Assembly: GCA_964468725.1 (NCBI GenBank)
Contig: CAYXVU010000307.1
Span: 1-6,291, forward strand
DNA length: 6,291 nt
Origin: CAYXVU01 sp964468725
GTDB lineage: Bacteria; Acidobacteriota; Blastocatellia; UBA7656
Direction: 5' to 3'
Shown here piece after piece: positions 1-5,974 of this stretch (positions are counted from its first letter, which is position 1; the number at the start of each line of letters is the position of its first letter). The position numbers were made by a program, and so were the translations under genes. Below the pieces are notes generated by a model. That model did not search any database. It was not told the origin of the DNA and saw nothing but the letters and a program-made list of their open reading frames with translations.

Positions 1-278
1 GCACGCCCGCGCCGATTGATCCGCCGAAAGAGTTAGTGGTGCGCGGTTTGTACCGATACACGCGCAATCCGATGTATGTTGGCATCTTCTCCATCCTTGT
101 GGGCGAAGCCATTCTCTTTCACTCTTCAACCTTGTTGCTCTATGCCTTGCTTGTGCTGCTCGGCTTTCATTTATGGACGATGTATTATGAAGAGCCAATC
201 TTGCGCAAGACCTTCGGCGACAGCTATGCGCACTATTGCGCGCGAGTGCCGCGCTGGATGCCTGCGATGTGGCGTTGA
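1..278 (+). CDS. Isoprenylcysteine carboxyl methyltransferase (ICMT)/PEMT-like membrane methyltransferase, C-terminal part (5' end outside window)
   Basis: The reading frame is open from the first bases (first full codon at 3) to the TGA at 276-278, so the start lies to the left of the window. About 91 residues are visible. They begin TPAPIDPP and continue with RGLYRYTRNPMYVG, the hallmark of bacterial ICMT/PEMT-like proteins, whose R-x-x-R-N-P-x-Y segment helps form the S-adenosylmethionine pocket. A hydrophobic hairpin follows (about VGIFSILVGEAILF and LLLYALLVLLGFHLW), then the conserved tail EEPILRKTFGDSYAHYCARV and PRWMP. Family knowledge: these are integral inner-membrane SAM-dependent methyltransferases, and the substrate of most bacterial members is unknown. 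An internal GTG at 36 could look like a start, but the conserved TPAP-DPP lead-in lies upstream of it in the same frame, so this is a truncated longer gene. It converges on the Coq7-like gene with a 17-bp gap and no clear terminator between them. Confidence 0.9.
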   Translation, partial: TPAPIDPPKELVVRGLYRYTRNPMYVGIFSILVGEAILFHSSTLLLYALLVLLGFHLWTMYYEEPILRKTFGDSYAHYCARVPRWMPAMWR

Positions 279-295
279 TCTGTGAGGCGGGCGGT

Positions 296-847
296 TCACG
301 AGCTTGTGCTTTCGAGAGCCGCGACTTCTTGAGCAAAGGAGCGGCGAATCTCTTCGCGGGGCGGCGGAGTCGCCCACAGGTGCAAGCGCGCCCCCCAGCG
401 ATGGTTGAGAACGCAGGCGCGAAAATAGCTCTCGTGCTCCCATTCGATTTCCGCCATCTCTAACAAGCAGTCGGCGAATTCGCTATGACCGGCGGCAACA
501 GCCAGGCGGGCGGCGCTCTCATACTCTCTGATGTTGTGGCTTTCCAATTGGCCTGCGGCATACATCGGCAGCAACCAACCGCTCACATAGCAGAGCAGTC
601 CGAGCGAGCGACCGATGAGGAAGGCTTTGATTTCTCGCCAGCGGGCGGGAGGTTTTCCGAGTTTGGCCAATAGTTCGCCGAGCAAGCGGCGATGGTGCCA
701 TTCTTCTTCTTCAATGCGACGAATCTCTGCGCGCACAGTCGGGTCTGCCACCGAACCCCAATGGCCGCGATAAGCATAAGCTGCTGCCATCTCTCCCGAA
801 TAGGCGAGGCGCAAAATTTTCACCAGATGATGAGCACGATTTTCCAT
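296..847 (-). CDS. Coq7-like (demethoxyubiquinone hydroxylase family) ferritin-like diiron protein
   Basis: About 183 residues from ATG at 847; a TTG at 874 would add nine residues. Neither start has a convincing Shine-Dalgarno sequence, and an in-frame stop at 881-883 limits further extension. Numbered from the ATG, the protein shows the six ligands expected of a carboxylate-bridged diiron four-helix bundle: E19 (in YSGEMAAAYAYRG), E49 and H52 (in EEEEWHHRRL), E102 (in QLESHNIREYE), E135 and H138 (in EIEWEHE). The spacing closely follows Coq7, including the SGE-x(3)-A-x-x-YRG start. A hydrophobic stretch between helices 2 and 3 (LGLLCYVSGWLLPMY) fits the interfacial membrane-binding hairpin of Coq7. 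Family knowledge: Coq7 hydroxylates demethoxyubiquinone during ubiquinone synthesis. The substrate here cannot be read from sequence, and another oxidase role is possible. The gene follows the two permeases on the same strand (51 bp, or 24 bp with the TTG start) and probably shares their transcript. Confidence 0.8.
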   Translation of the reverse strand: MENRAHHLVKILRLAYSGEMAAAYAYRGHWGSVADPTVRAEIRRIEEEEWHHRRLLGELLAKLGKPPARWREIKAFLIGRSLGLLCYVSGWLLPMYAAGQLESHNIREYESAARLAVAAGHSEFADCLLEMAEIEWEHESYFRACVLNHRWGARLHLWATPPPREEIRRSFAQEVAALESTSS

Positions 848-898
848 CAAGCACGCAGGCAACGTTACCAGCAAAATCTTTTACTTCGCGCTTCGCCG

Positions 899-2167
899 TT
901 ATTCATGCCGCAAGGCGGTGATCGGGTCAAGGCGGGCAGCTTTGATGGCTGGCCATAATCCGAAAACGATGCCAACGGTTACGGAGCCGAAGAAGCCGAA
1001 AGCCGCTGCTTCGATGGGAATCTTCATGGTCAGAGCCGGGATTGAGGCGGTTACTGCCCACGACATGAGATAGCCGAACAGCAGCCCGGCCACTCCGCCT
1101 GCGCCGGTCAGGGCAACGGCTTCGGTTAAAAATTGCCAGATGATATCGAGTCGGCGCGCCCCGACGGCTTTGCGAATGCCGATCTCTTTGGTGCGTTCGG
1201 TCACAGCCACCAGCATGATGTTCATCACGCCGACCCCGCCTACCATAAAGGCAATCGAAGAGATGATAATCATTACGCCGAAGACCGCGCCGACAATGTC
1301 ATCAAAGGTCGAGATGAAACTCTCCGGCGTACCGATTTCGAAATCATTATCTTTTTGCAACGGCACATTGCGCCGCCGCCGCAGGATTTGCTCCATCTGC
1401 TGGATGCCCTCCTGCATGCGACCTTCATGCATTCGCAAGATGAGAAAGTGGTCGTTTAGATGCGGGTACATCTTCCGAAAGGTCAAGTAGGGGATGAAGA
1501 TGTCATTGTCCTCGTCATTTTCGGAACCGAAGGGGCCGGCCTTGAATTTTGCCGCCGTGCCGACGACGGTGAACTCCTGCCCGCCGACATTAATAACTTT
1601 GCCGATAGGGTCTTCCGCCGGAAAGAGCGCCTCGACAAGGTTGAAAGCCAAGACGCAGACATAGGCGCGATGGCGCATTTCGCTTTCGTTGAAGTAGCGC
1701 CCTTGACTGAGCTTGACATTCATCACCAACTCGGCGACCGGGAAATTGCCGATGACGCGCGGTCGGGTCATGACGCGGTCGCGGTATTTCGCTTCGGGCG
1801 GAACCGGCGGCATCTGCCCCGGTTCGGGCAGCCCGTAGATCAAACCGACATTGACGTGTTCGACTGCTGTCGCTTTTTCTTGAATCTCCAATCCGTCTTC
1901 GAGCGATAACGGCTTGCGATTGAGGACTTCGGGCTCGATCTTGCCGGTCGGGATAAAGGGAAAGCGCCAAACATAGACGTTGCGCGTGCCGAAACTCTCC
2001 GCGTTATCAAGTACCGTCTGACGAAAGCCATTGAGCACGGCAGCCATCGCCACGATGACCAAGACGCCGATGAATACGCCCAAAATCGTCAGCCCGGCGC
2101 GAAAGCGATGCGCCGCCAGCGTGTCGAGCGCCAGTTTGGAGTTTTCTCGAATGCTTGACCAACTCAT
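899..2167 (-). CDS. MacB/FtsX-family ABC transporter permease (second of the pair)
   Basis: A 422-residue inner-membrane permease without an ATP-binding domain. I chose ATG at 2167 because GGAG sits five bases before it and the protein then begins SWSSIRENSKLALDTLAAHR, the usual cytoplasmic lead-in. The frame is open 20 codons further (to 2227), but those codons lie inside an inverted-repeat element. Layout: TM1 about 24-47 (LTILGVFIGVLVIVAMAAV); a large extracytoplasmic MacB-type domain about 48-289 with the usual DPIGK motif; TM2 about 290-320 (VGGVGVMNIMLVAV); the cytoplasmic coupling segment TERTKEIGIRKAVGAR; TM3 about 346-372; TM4 about 385-410; and the family ending RLDPITALRHE. Family knowledge: such proteins pair with a MacB/LolD-type ATPase and transmit force to periplasmic partners for export, lipoprotein handling or signalling, rather than forming a classical substrate channel. 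The substrate is unknown. It probably forms a heterodimer with the neighbouring permease upstream. Confidence 0.92.
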   Translation of the reverse strand: MSWSSIRENSKLALDTLAAHRFRAGLTILGVFIGVLVIVAMAAVLNGFRQTVLDNAESFGTRNVYVWRFPFIPTGKIEPEVLNRKPLSLEDGLEIQEKATAVEHVNVGLIYGLPEPGQMPPVPPEAKYRDRVMTRPRVIGNFPVAELVMNVKLSQGRYFNESEMRHRAYVCVLAFNLVEALFPAEDPIGKVINVGGQEFTVVGTAAKFKAGPFGSENDEDNDIFIPYLTFRKMYPHLNDHFLILRMHEGRMQEGIQQMEQILRRRRNVPLQKDNDFEIGTPESFISTFDDIVGAVFGVMIIISSIAFMVGGVGVMNIMLVAVTERTKEIGIRKAVGARRLDIIWQFLTEAVALTGAGGVAGLLFGYLMSWAVTASIPALTMKIPIEAAAFGFFGSVTVGIVFGLWPAIKAARLDPITALRHE

Positions 2168-2172
2168 AACAA

Positions 2173-2176
2173 CTCC
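2173..2176 (-). promoter_or_regulatory. Ribosome binding site of the second permease
   Basis: Read leftwards, GGAG lies five bases before the ATG at 2167. It supports this start over the longer open frame to 2227, and it sits just outside the base of the inverted-repeat element at 2179-2283. Confidence 0.7.
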
Positions 2177-2178
2177 AT

Positions 2179-2283
2179 GACGAGAGATTGAATCCGGAAG
2201 GCAGAATTGCAGATTCAGAATAAGCAAAGCGGTCAGGGCTTTGCCGTGGCGTGCGCTCTCGCTGAAAGCCGGATTCTCTCGTC
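2179..2283 (-). repeat. 105-bp intergenic element with 15-bp inverted-repeat arms
   Basis: The left arm at 2179-2197 (GACGAGAGATTGAATCCGG) and the right arm at 2269-2283 (CCGGATTCTCTCGTC) are exact reverse complements over 15 bases, apart from a four-base insertion (TTGA) in the left arm. The arms fill both ends of the gap between the permeases. In the leftward mRNA the first arm begins five bases after the upstream stop codon, and the second ends two bases before the GGAG of the downstream gene. Nested inside are a possible 5-bp pairing (2214-2218 with 2262-2266) and a perfect 7-bp hairpin (2224-2244). It could be an mRNA structure for processing or differential expression within the operon, or a small dispersed MITE-like repeat. 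I see no clear target-site duplication. The pairing is read directly; the function is inference. Confidence 0.7.
2224..2244 (-). repeat. Inner hairpin of the intergenic element
   Basis: GCAAAGC (2224-2230) pairs perfectly with GCTTTGC (2238-2244) around a seven-base loop. There is no run of T after it on the transcribed strand, so it is not a typical rho-independent terminator. Confidence 0.6.
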
Positions 2284-2288
2284 TCCTT

Positions 2289-3575
2289 TCACTCGGCGCG
2301 CAGCGCTTCTATGGGGTCGAGGCGACCGGCACGTCGCGCCGGATAGATGCCAAAAAAGACGCCGATGATCGTCGATAAAACAAAAGCCAGAATCGGCGCC
2401 CATAACGGAAACGATGAGGGCAACGGCGTAAATGACGAAAGCAGCTTCGAGATGCCATAGGCCAACACCACGCCGCCCAGTCCGCCCGCGCAACAGAGGA
2501 CGACCGATTCGACGAGGAATTGATTGACGACATCTTGTTGCCGCGCGCCGACGGCTTTGCGAATGCCGATCTCTTTGGTGCGTTCGACGACCGATACCAG
2601 CATGATGTTCATAATCACAATGCCACCAACGACCAGCGAAATGCCGACGACAAAGAGCGACACGGAAAAGATGATGCTCGTCAGCCTGTTGAACAACTCG
2701 TTGACGCCTTCCGAACTGATGATCCCGAAATCATCCTCTTCGTTGTAATCCAGACGATGCAGATTGCGCATCACCAGTCGCACTTGATCTTGCGCCGTCT
2801 GCATCTGATCGGGCAAGGCGCGAATAGAGATGTTCACCGTGCGCCGCGAGCCATAGATTTTTTGAAAGGTTGAGAGCGGCACTTTGACATAGTTGTCTTG
2901 CGAAAACCCGAATACGGTTCCGCGTTTTTCGCCAACTCCGACGACGGTGAAGGTATGATCTTCGATCTGGATGGGCTTGCCGATAGGGTCAAGCCCTTCA
3001 TAGAGCTTTTCAGCAACCTCCGAACCGATCACTGTGACGAAGCGCGAATGGTCGTCTTCCCAATCGAGGAAGCTGCGTCCGCTTTCGATGTGTTTGCCTT
3101 CGATCTCCAAAATGTTGGCCGTCATGCCGCCCATATCAATCTGTTCGAGCGAGTTTCGGCCATAGCGCACCCGCACGCTCTTATGCACCTCCACGCCAAT
3201 GGCGTCGCACGACCGGCAGAAGCGGCGAATCACTTCGGCCTCCGAACTATGAATTTCGGGGTTGCGCTTCAACGCTTCGACGAACTGATCGAAGTTCGTG
3301 ATGATCCCAAATTGAGTAAGGACAAAGGTGTTGGGGCCGAAGTTCGAAACTTTCTGCTTCCAGTATTTGTCCAGCCCTTCAATGATCGAAATTACCGCAA
3401 TGATCGAAGTGATGCCGATGATGATGCCGAGCAGCGTGAGGAACGAACGCAGTTTGTTGGCGCGCAACGAGTCAAAGGCCACGCCCAAATAGTCCATAAA
3501 GCTTGCGTGTCCAGCAACTCTGCCTGGTTGTGAGCCGGTCGCAGGGGGGCTGATTTGTTCGGTTATCGAAGCCAT
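2289..3575 (-). CDS. MacB/FtsX-family ABC transporter permease (first of the pair)
   Basis: A 428-residue permease from ATG at 3575, preceded by a weak AGAGAAG ribosome binding site. A TTG at 3617 would add 14 residues. An ATG at 3497 (MDYLGVAFDSLRANKLRSFL) would give a more typical 402-residue form but has no Shine-Dalgarno sequence. Layout from 3575: a polar, Pro/Gly-containing N-terminal tail of about 26 residues; TM1 about 44-66 (LTLLGIIIGITSIIAVISI); an extracytoplasmic MacB-type domain about 67-297 with DPIGK and an unusual C-x-x-C (FCRSC, Cys120 and Cys123); TM2 about 298-328 (VVGGIVIMNIMLVSV); the coupling segment ERTKEIGIRKAVGAR; TM3 about 352-380; TM4 about 391-413; and the ending GRLDPIEALRAE. 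There is no Walker motif, so an ATPase from elsewhere must drive it. It is paralogous to the next gene and is probably its heterodimer partner. It appears to be the first gene of the leftward operon. Confidence 0.92.
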   Translation of the reverse strand: MASITEQISPPATGSQPGRVAGHASFMDYLGVAFDSLRANKLRSFLTLLGIIIGITSIIAVISIIEGLDKYWKQKVSNFGPNTFVLTQFGIITNFDQFVEALKRNPEIHSSEAEVIRRFCRSCDAIGVEVHKSVRVRYGRNSLEQIDMGGMTANILEIEGKHIESGRSFLDWEDDHSRFVTVIGSEVAEKLYEGLDPIGKPIQIEDHTFTVVGVGEKRGTVFGFSQDNYVKVPLSTFQKIYGSRRTVNISIRALPDQMQTAQDQVRLVMRNLHRLDYNEEDDFGIISSEGVNELFNRLTSIIFSVSLFVVGISLVVGGIVIMNIMLVSVVERTKEIGIRKAVGARQQDVVNQFLVESVVLCCAGGLGGVVLAYGISKLLSSFTPLPSSFPLWAPILAFVLSTIIGVFFGIYPARRAGRLDPIEALRAE

Positions 3576-3581
3576 ATAATT

Positions 3582-3588
3582 CTTCTCT
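3582..3588 (-). promoter_or_regulatory. Weak ribosome binding site of the first permease
   Basis: Read leftwards, AGAGAAG lies six bases before the ATG at 3575. It is purine-rich but lacks GGAG. It also falls directly after a -10 box, so a transcript from that promoter would carry little or none of it. Confidence 0.4.
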
Positions 3589-3617
3589 GTTATAACGGCT
3601 GATATGAATACGGTCAA
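3589..3617 (-). promoter_or_regulatory. Sigma70-like promoter for the permease operon
   Basis: On the minus strand a -35 box TTGACC (3617-3612) and a -10 box TATAAC (3594-3589) are separated by exactly 17 bases; each box matches consensus at five of six positions. Transcription would start near 3582, only about seven bases before the ATG at 3575, giving an almost leaderless message. Prediction from motif only. Confidence 0.5.
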
Positions 3618-3622
3618 TTATA
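3617..3622 (-). promoter_or_regulatory. Perfect -10 box (TATAAT) just upstream of the main permease promoter
   Basis: TATAAT on the minus strand shares one base with the -35 box of the downstream promoter. Transcription from here would start near 3610 and keep the full ribosome binding site. I see no good -35 box at 16-19 bases, and no extended -10 TG, so this is weaker evidence than for the neighbouring promoter. Confidence 0.3.
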
Positions 3623-3662
3623 CGTTCTGAGTTCGGACAATCTGACAGCGAAATCGCGCGGC

Positions 3663-3691
3663 TTTACAATCGGGTTCGAGTTTTATATCCT
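3663..3691 (+). promoter_or_regulatory. Candidate promoter for the amidohydrolase
   Basis: TTTACA (3663-3668) and TATCCT (3686-3691) are 17 bases apart and match the -35 and -10 consensus at five and four of six positions. The predicted start near 3698 gives a leader of roughly 78 bases. The remainder of the divergent gap (3576-3775) holds no gene that I can support. Confidence 0.35.
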
Positions 3692-3765
3692 GCGACAACG
3701 CAAAGCAAAGAGGCCGACAGAGAGGCAACCAACACCAGCCAGTGGAGAAGAAAATCCGTAGCCGA

Positions 3766-3770
3766 GGGAG
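3766..3770 (+). promoter_or_regulatory. Ribosome binding site of the amidohydrolase
   Basis: GGGAG lies five bases before the ATG at 3776 and fixes that start, which also gives a complete signal peptide. Confidence 0.7.
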
Positions 3771-3775
3771 CGCGT

Positions 3776-5350
3776 ATGTTGATTCTGCAAACTGTTAATC
3801 GTGAGCGACGATACTCGAAGAGCAAGGCAATAGCCGGGCTTCTCGTTATGCTCATGTTGGCCGCCCACTTCGCGCTCGCCCAAACCGGGCTGCCTGCTCC
3901 GACCAACGGACAGCGCGCCTCGCGTCTGGTCATCCGCAATGCCATTGTGGTTGACGGCAACGGTACACCCGCTTCGGGGCCGAAAGATATCGTCATCGAA
4001 AATAATCGCATTGCCGAAATCGTGGCTCTCGACCCGGTCGCCGTCAAAGACGGTCGCGCCCGCCGACCACAGGGCGAGCGAGAGATTGATGCGACCGGCA
4101 AATATGTCCTGCCCGGACTCATCAACCTGCATGGCCATGTGCAAGACGAACGCGGCGGCATACCGATGCCGGTGGACTACTGTCTGAAACTCTGGCTGGC
4201 ATCGGGCATCACGACGGTGCGCGATGTGGGCAGCGACCCCAAAAAGACGCTCGACCTGCGCGACAAGAGCGCCAAAGGCGAAGTCGTCGCCCCGCGACTC
4301 TTCATCTACGCCATCTTCACCGCGCCGCCCACCCCGCGCAATGCCGAAGAGGCGCGCGCCCGCGTGCGCTTGATTAAACAGATGGGCGCTGATGGGATCA
4401 AACTGTTCGGCGTTGACCGCGACCTTATGGGAGTGATGATGGAGGAGGCTCATAAACAGGGGTTGCGCGTCGCCCATCACGTCGGCGTCGAAGAGACTAA
4501 TGCATGGGATGACATCAAATTCGGCACAACGACAATCGAGCATTGGTATGGCATCCCCGATGCCGCCATCATCAGCGGCAGACAGAATTTTCCGTCAACC
4601 TATAACTACAATAATGAGGTGGATCGCTTTCGCTATGCGGGGCGGTTGTGGCGCGAAGCCAACTGGGAGCGCTTGATGAAGGTGCTCGACGGCATGGTAG
4701 AGGCCGGGGTTGCGTGGAATCCGACGCTCGATATTTATGAAGCCAGCCGCGATTTGCAGCGCGCGCAGACCCAACCCTGGTTTGCCGACTATCTGCATCC
4801 GGTGTTGGAAGACTTCTTCCGCCCCAATCCCGCCAACCACGGCTCTTACTTCATCGGCTGGAGTTCGACGGACGAAACTTTTTGGAAAGAAAATTACCGT
4901 ATCTGGATGGCCGCCTTACGCGAGTTCGAGCAACGCGGCGGCATCATCTGCGCAGGTGAAGACGCGGGCTTCATTTATCAAATGTACGGCTTCGGATTGA
5001 TTCGGGAGTTAGAGTTGCATCAAGAGGCGGGCTTTCATCCCCTCAAAGTGATTCAACACGCGACCGGCAACAATGCCCGCATGCTCGGAGAGGGCGACCG
5101 CCTAGGCCGCGTGCGGGTCGGCTATGCGGCGGATTTGATCGTCGTCAACGGCAACCCCCTCGAAAATATCAAAGTGCTCTATCCGACGGGCGTCGAAGAG
5201 GTCAGAGACAGCAAGGCCGTCCATACGGGAGGCGTCGAATGGACGATCAAAGACGGCATCCCTTATCACGCGCCCACTCTGTTAGCCGAAATCAAAGAGA
5301 TGGTTGCCAAAGCGCGTGCTGAACGCCGCGCCAAAGCCGGACAGAAATAG
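3776..5350 (+). CDS. Secreted metal-dependent amidohydrolase (imidazolonepropionase-like)
   Basis: A 524-residue protein with a Sec signal peptide: a basic n-region to about residue 17, a hydrophobic core AIAGLLVMLMLAAHF, and likely cleavage after ALA at 35/36. There is no lipobox cysteine, so it should be released into the periplasm or beyond. A small beta-sandwich part (about 50-112, LVIRNAIVVDGNG) leads into the TIM-barrel. Visible metal and catalytic residues are the HxH motif H119/H121 in PGLINLHGHV, K209 in GADGIKLFG (candidate carboxylated lysine), H234 or H235 in RVAHHVGV, H256 in TTTIEHWYG, and D396 in CAGEDAGF. The C-terminus has NNARMLG and the family strand VGYAADLIVVNGNPLENI. Family knowledge: these enzymes hydrolyse amide or ester bonds, with some members acting on dipeptides (Xaa-Pro or Xaa-Arg types). 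The substrate here is not identifiable. It is transcribed alone, divergent from the permeases. Confidence 0.93.
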   Translation: MLILQTVNRERRYSKSKAIAGLLVMLMLAAHFALAQTGLPAPTNGQRASRLVIRNAIVVDGNGTPASGPKDIVIENNRIAEIVALDPVAVKDGRARRPQGEREIDATGKYVLPGLINLHGHVQDERGGIPMPVDYCLKLWLASGITTVRDVGSDPKKTLDLRDKSAKGEVVAPRLFIYAIFTAPPTPRNAEEARARVRLIKQMGADGIKLFGVDRDLMGVMMEEAHKQGLRVAHHVGVEETNAWDDIKFGTTTIEHWYGIPDAAIISGRQNFPSTYNYNNEVDRFRYAGRLWREANWERLMKVLDGMVEAGVAWNPTLDIYEASRDLQRAQTQPWFADYLHPVLEDFFRPNPANHGSYFIGWSSTDETFWKENYRIWMAALREFEQRGGIICAGEDAGFIYQMYGFGLIRELELHQEAGFHPLKVIQHATGNNARMLGEGDRLGRVRVGYAADLIVVNGNPLENIKVLYPTGVEEVRDSKAVHTGGVEWTIKDGIPYHAPTLLAEIKEMVAKARAERRAKAGQK

Positions 5351-5405
5351 AAGAACGCGTCATCCCGAAAACTCATTAGCGCAGCCGTACCTCTGTGTTG
5401 GATGC

Positions 5406-5422
5406 GGCGCGTTGGTCGCGCC
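5406..5422 (+). repeat. Short GC-rich hairpin after the amidohydrolase
   Basis: GGCGCG (5406-5411) and CGCGCC (5417-5422) form a perfect 6-bp stem with a five-base loop. No T run follows, so on its own it is not a typical terminator. It lies 11 bases before the terminator-like hairpin at 5433. Confidence 0.4.
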
Positions 5423-5432
5423 AATCTCTCAT

Positions 5433-5470
5433 CTGAAGCCGCTGTCGCTTGATGGCGGCTTCGGCCTTTT
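5433..5470 (+). terminator. Likely rho-independent terminator of the amidohydrolase
   Basis: CTGAAGCCGC (5433-5442) pairs with GCGGCTTCGG (5455-5464) as a 10-bp stem (one T-G wobble) with a 12-base loop, followed by CCTTTT. The T run is short and offset by two bases, so termination may be partial. It lies 82 bases past the amidohydrolase stop, in the 165-bp gap between two converging genes. There is no T run on the opposite side for the leftward operon. Confidence 0.5.
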
Positions 5471-5515
5471 GCAGGCGAGTGACAGGAGAGGAATGGAGAA
5501 GCGCCGTCTGCTCGA

Positions 5516-5971
5516 TTACCGGGCGGAGAGCTTCTTTCGCAGCCGCCACAAGGTGCGCGGCATGGTGAGCCAAGCGGAGCGCGGCAACTGCGCCAGCCCT
5601 TCGCGCAGCAGGCGTTGCTCGTCGCTGCTGAAATTGATTTCGTACGTCCAACTCTTCAACCGCTCGTTTGCCTGCCGCAGCCGCTCCTGCTCTTCGTCAG
5701 AGAGCGCGGTTTGATTTCCCGCGCCGCGTTCGGCGATCACTTCAAACACGCCGCTTTGCAATAAACTGTCGCGCAGATGATTGTTCAAATGCCGCGCCAG
5801 TTGGGTCTGTAGCGGAATGTCATGGCCGCAAAGCGTCTGCTCAATGGATTCGATGATCGGGCAAGCGTCTTCACAAGATTCGCTTGACGGCAGCGGCGCA
5901 TCGGTTGCGCCATTTTCTCCTTCGAGGGTGAAGAGCAAGAGGCTCAATTCTTCGTGCGAGAGCGTCGCCAT
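5516..5971 (-). CDS. Hypothetical protein downstream of tatD
   Basis: 151 residues; I do not recognise the family. The start ATG at 5971 has GAGG six bases upstream and lies 3 bp after the tatD stop. The N-terminal third is acidic (SHEELSLLLFTLEGENG) and contains C33, C37, C48 and H50 (SCEDAC, then LCGHD), a spacing that could bind a metal, though this is speculative. The middle (LARHLNNHLRDSLLQSGVFE, about 59-78) and the C-terminal part (about 93-151, with DEEQERLRQANERLKSW and DEQRLLREGLAQLPR) look helical, and the last residues are strongly basic (LWRLRKKLSAR). There is no signal peptide or membrane segment, so it is probably cytoplasmic. Its tight coupling to tatD, and a coding frame without stops across the whole length, support it as a real gene. 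Nothing in the sequence defines a function. Confidence 0.75.
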   Translation of the reverse strand: MATLSHEELSLLLFTLEGENGATDAPLPSSESCEDACPIIESIEQTLCGHDIPLQTQLARHLNNHLRDSLLQSGVFEVIAERGAGNQTALSDEEQERLRQANERLKSWTYEINFSSDEQRLLREGLAQLPRSAWLTMPRTLWRLRKKLSAR

Positions 5972-5974
5972 CGG

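Noticed and set aside
1460..1909. 149-residue open frame on the plus strand opposite the second permease
   Set aside because: Same reasoning: a shadow of the extracytoplasmic domain coding sequence with no start signal or known motif.
2168..2227. 20-residue N-terminal extension of the second permease
   Set aside because: The extra codons lie in the inverted-repeat element, and the ATG at 2167 has a proper GGAG and the conserved family N-terminus.
2224..2244. Inner hairpin considered as a transcription terminator between the permeases
   Set aside because: The 7-bp stem is not followed by a T run on the transcribed strand, and the two genes look like one operon.
2179..2283. Insertion sequence or transposase remnant
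   Set aside because: The element is too short for a transposase, shows no target-site duplication that I can find, and has no coding trace; only a non-autonomous MITE-like origin stays possible.
2898..3533. 211-residue open frame on the plus strand opposite the first permease
   Set aside because: Antisense to a well-supported permease. The composition follows from the opposite-strand codons, and no domain is visible.
3683..4543. 286-residue open frame on the minus strand opposite the amidohydrolase
   Set aside because: It lies entirely antisense to the signal peptide, leader and catalytic region of a clear gene, has no recognisable motif or ribosome site, and reads like a codon-bias shadow.
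5376..5651. 91-residue minus-strand frame overlapping the end of the hypothetical gene
   Set aside because: It overlaps the 3' part of the better-supported tatD-coupled gene by 136 bases, covers the terminator hairpin, and is a low-complexity Ala/Arg-rich product with no ribosome site.
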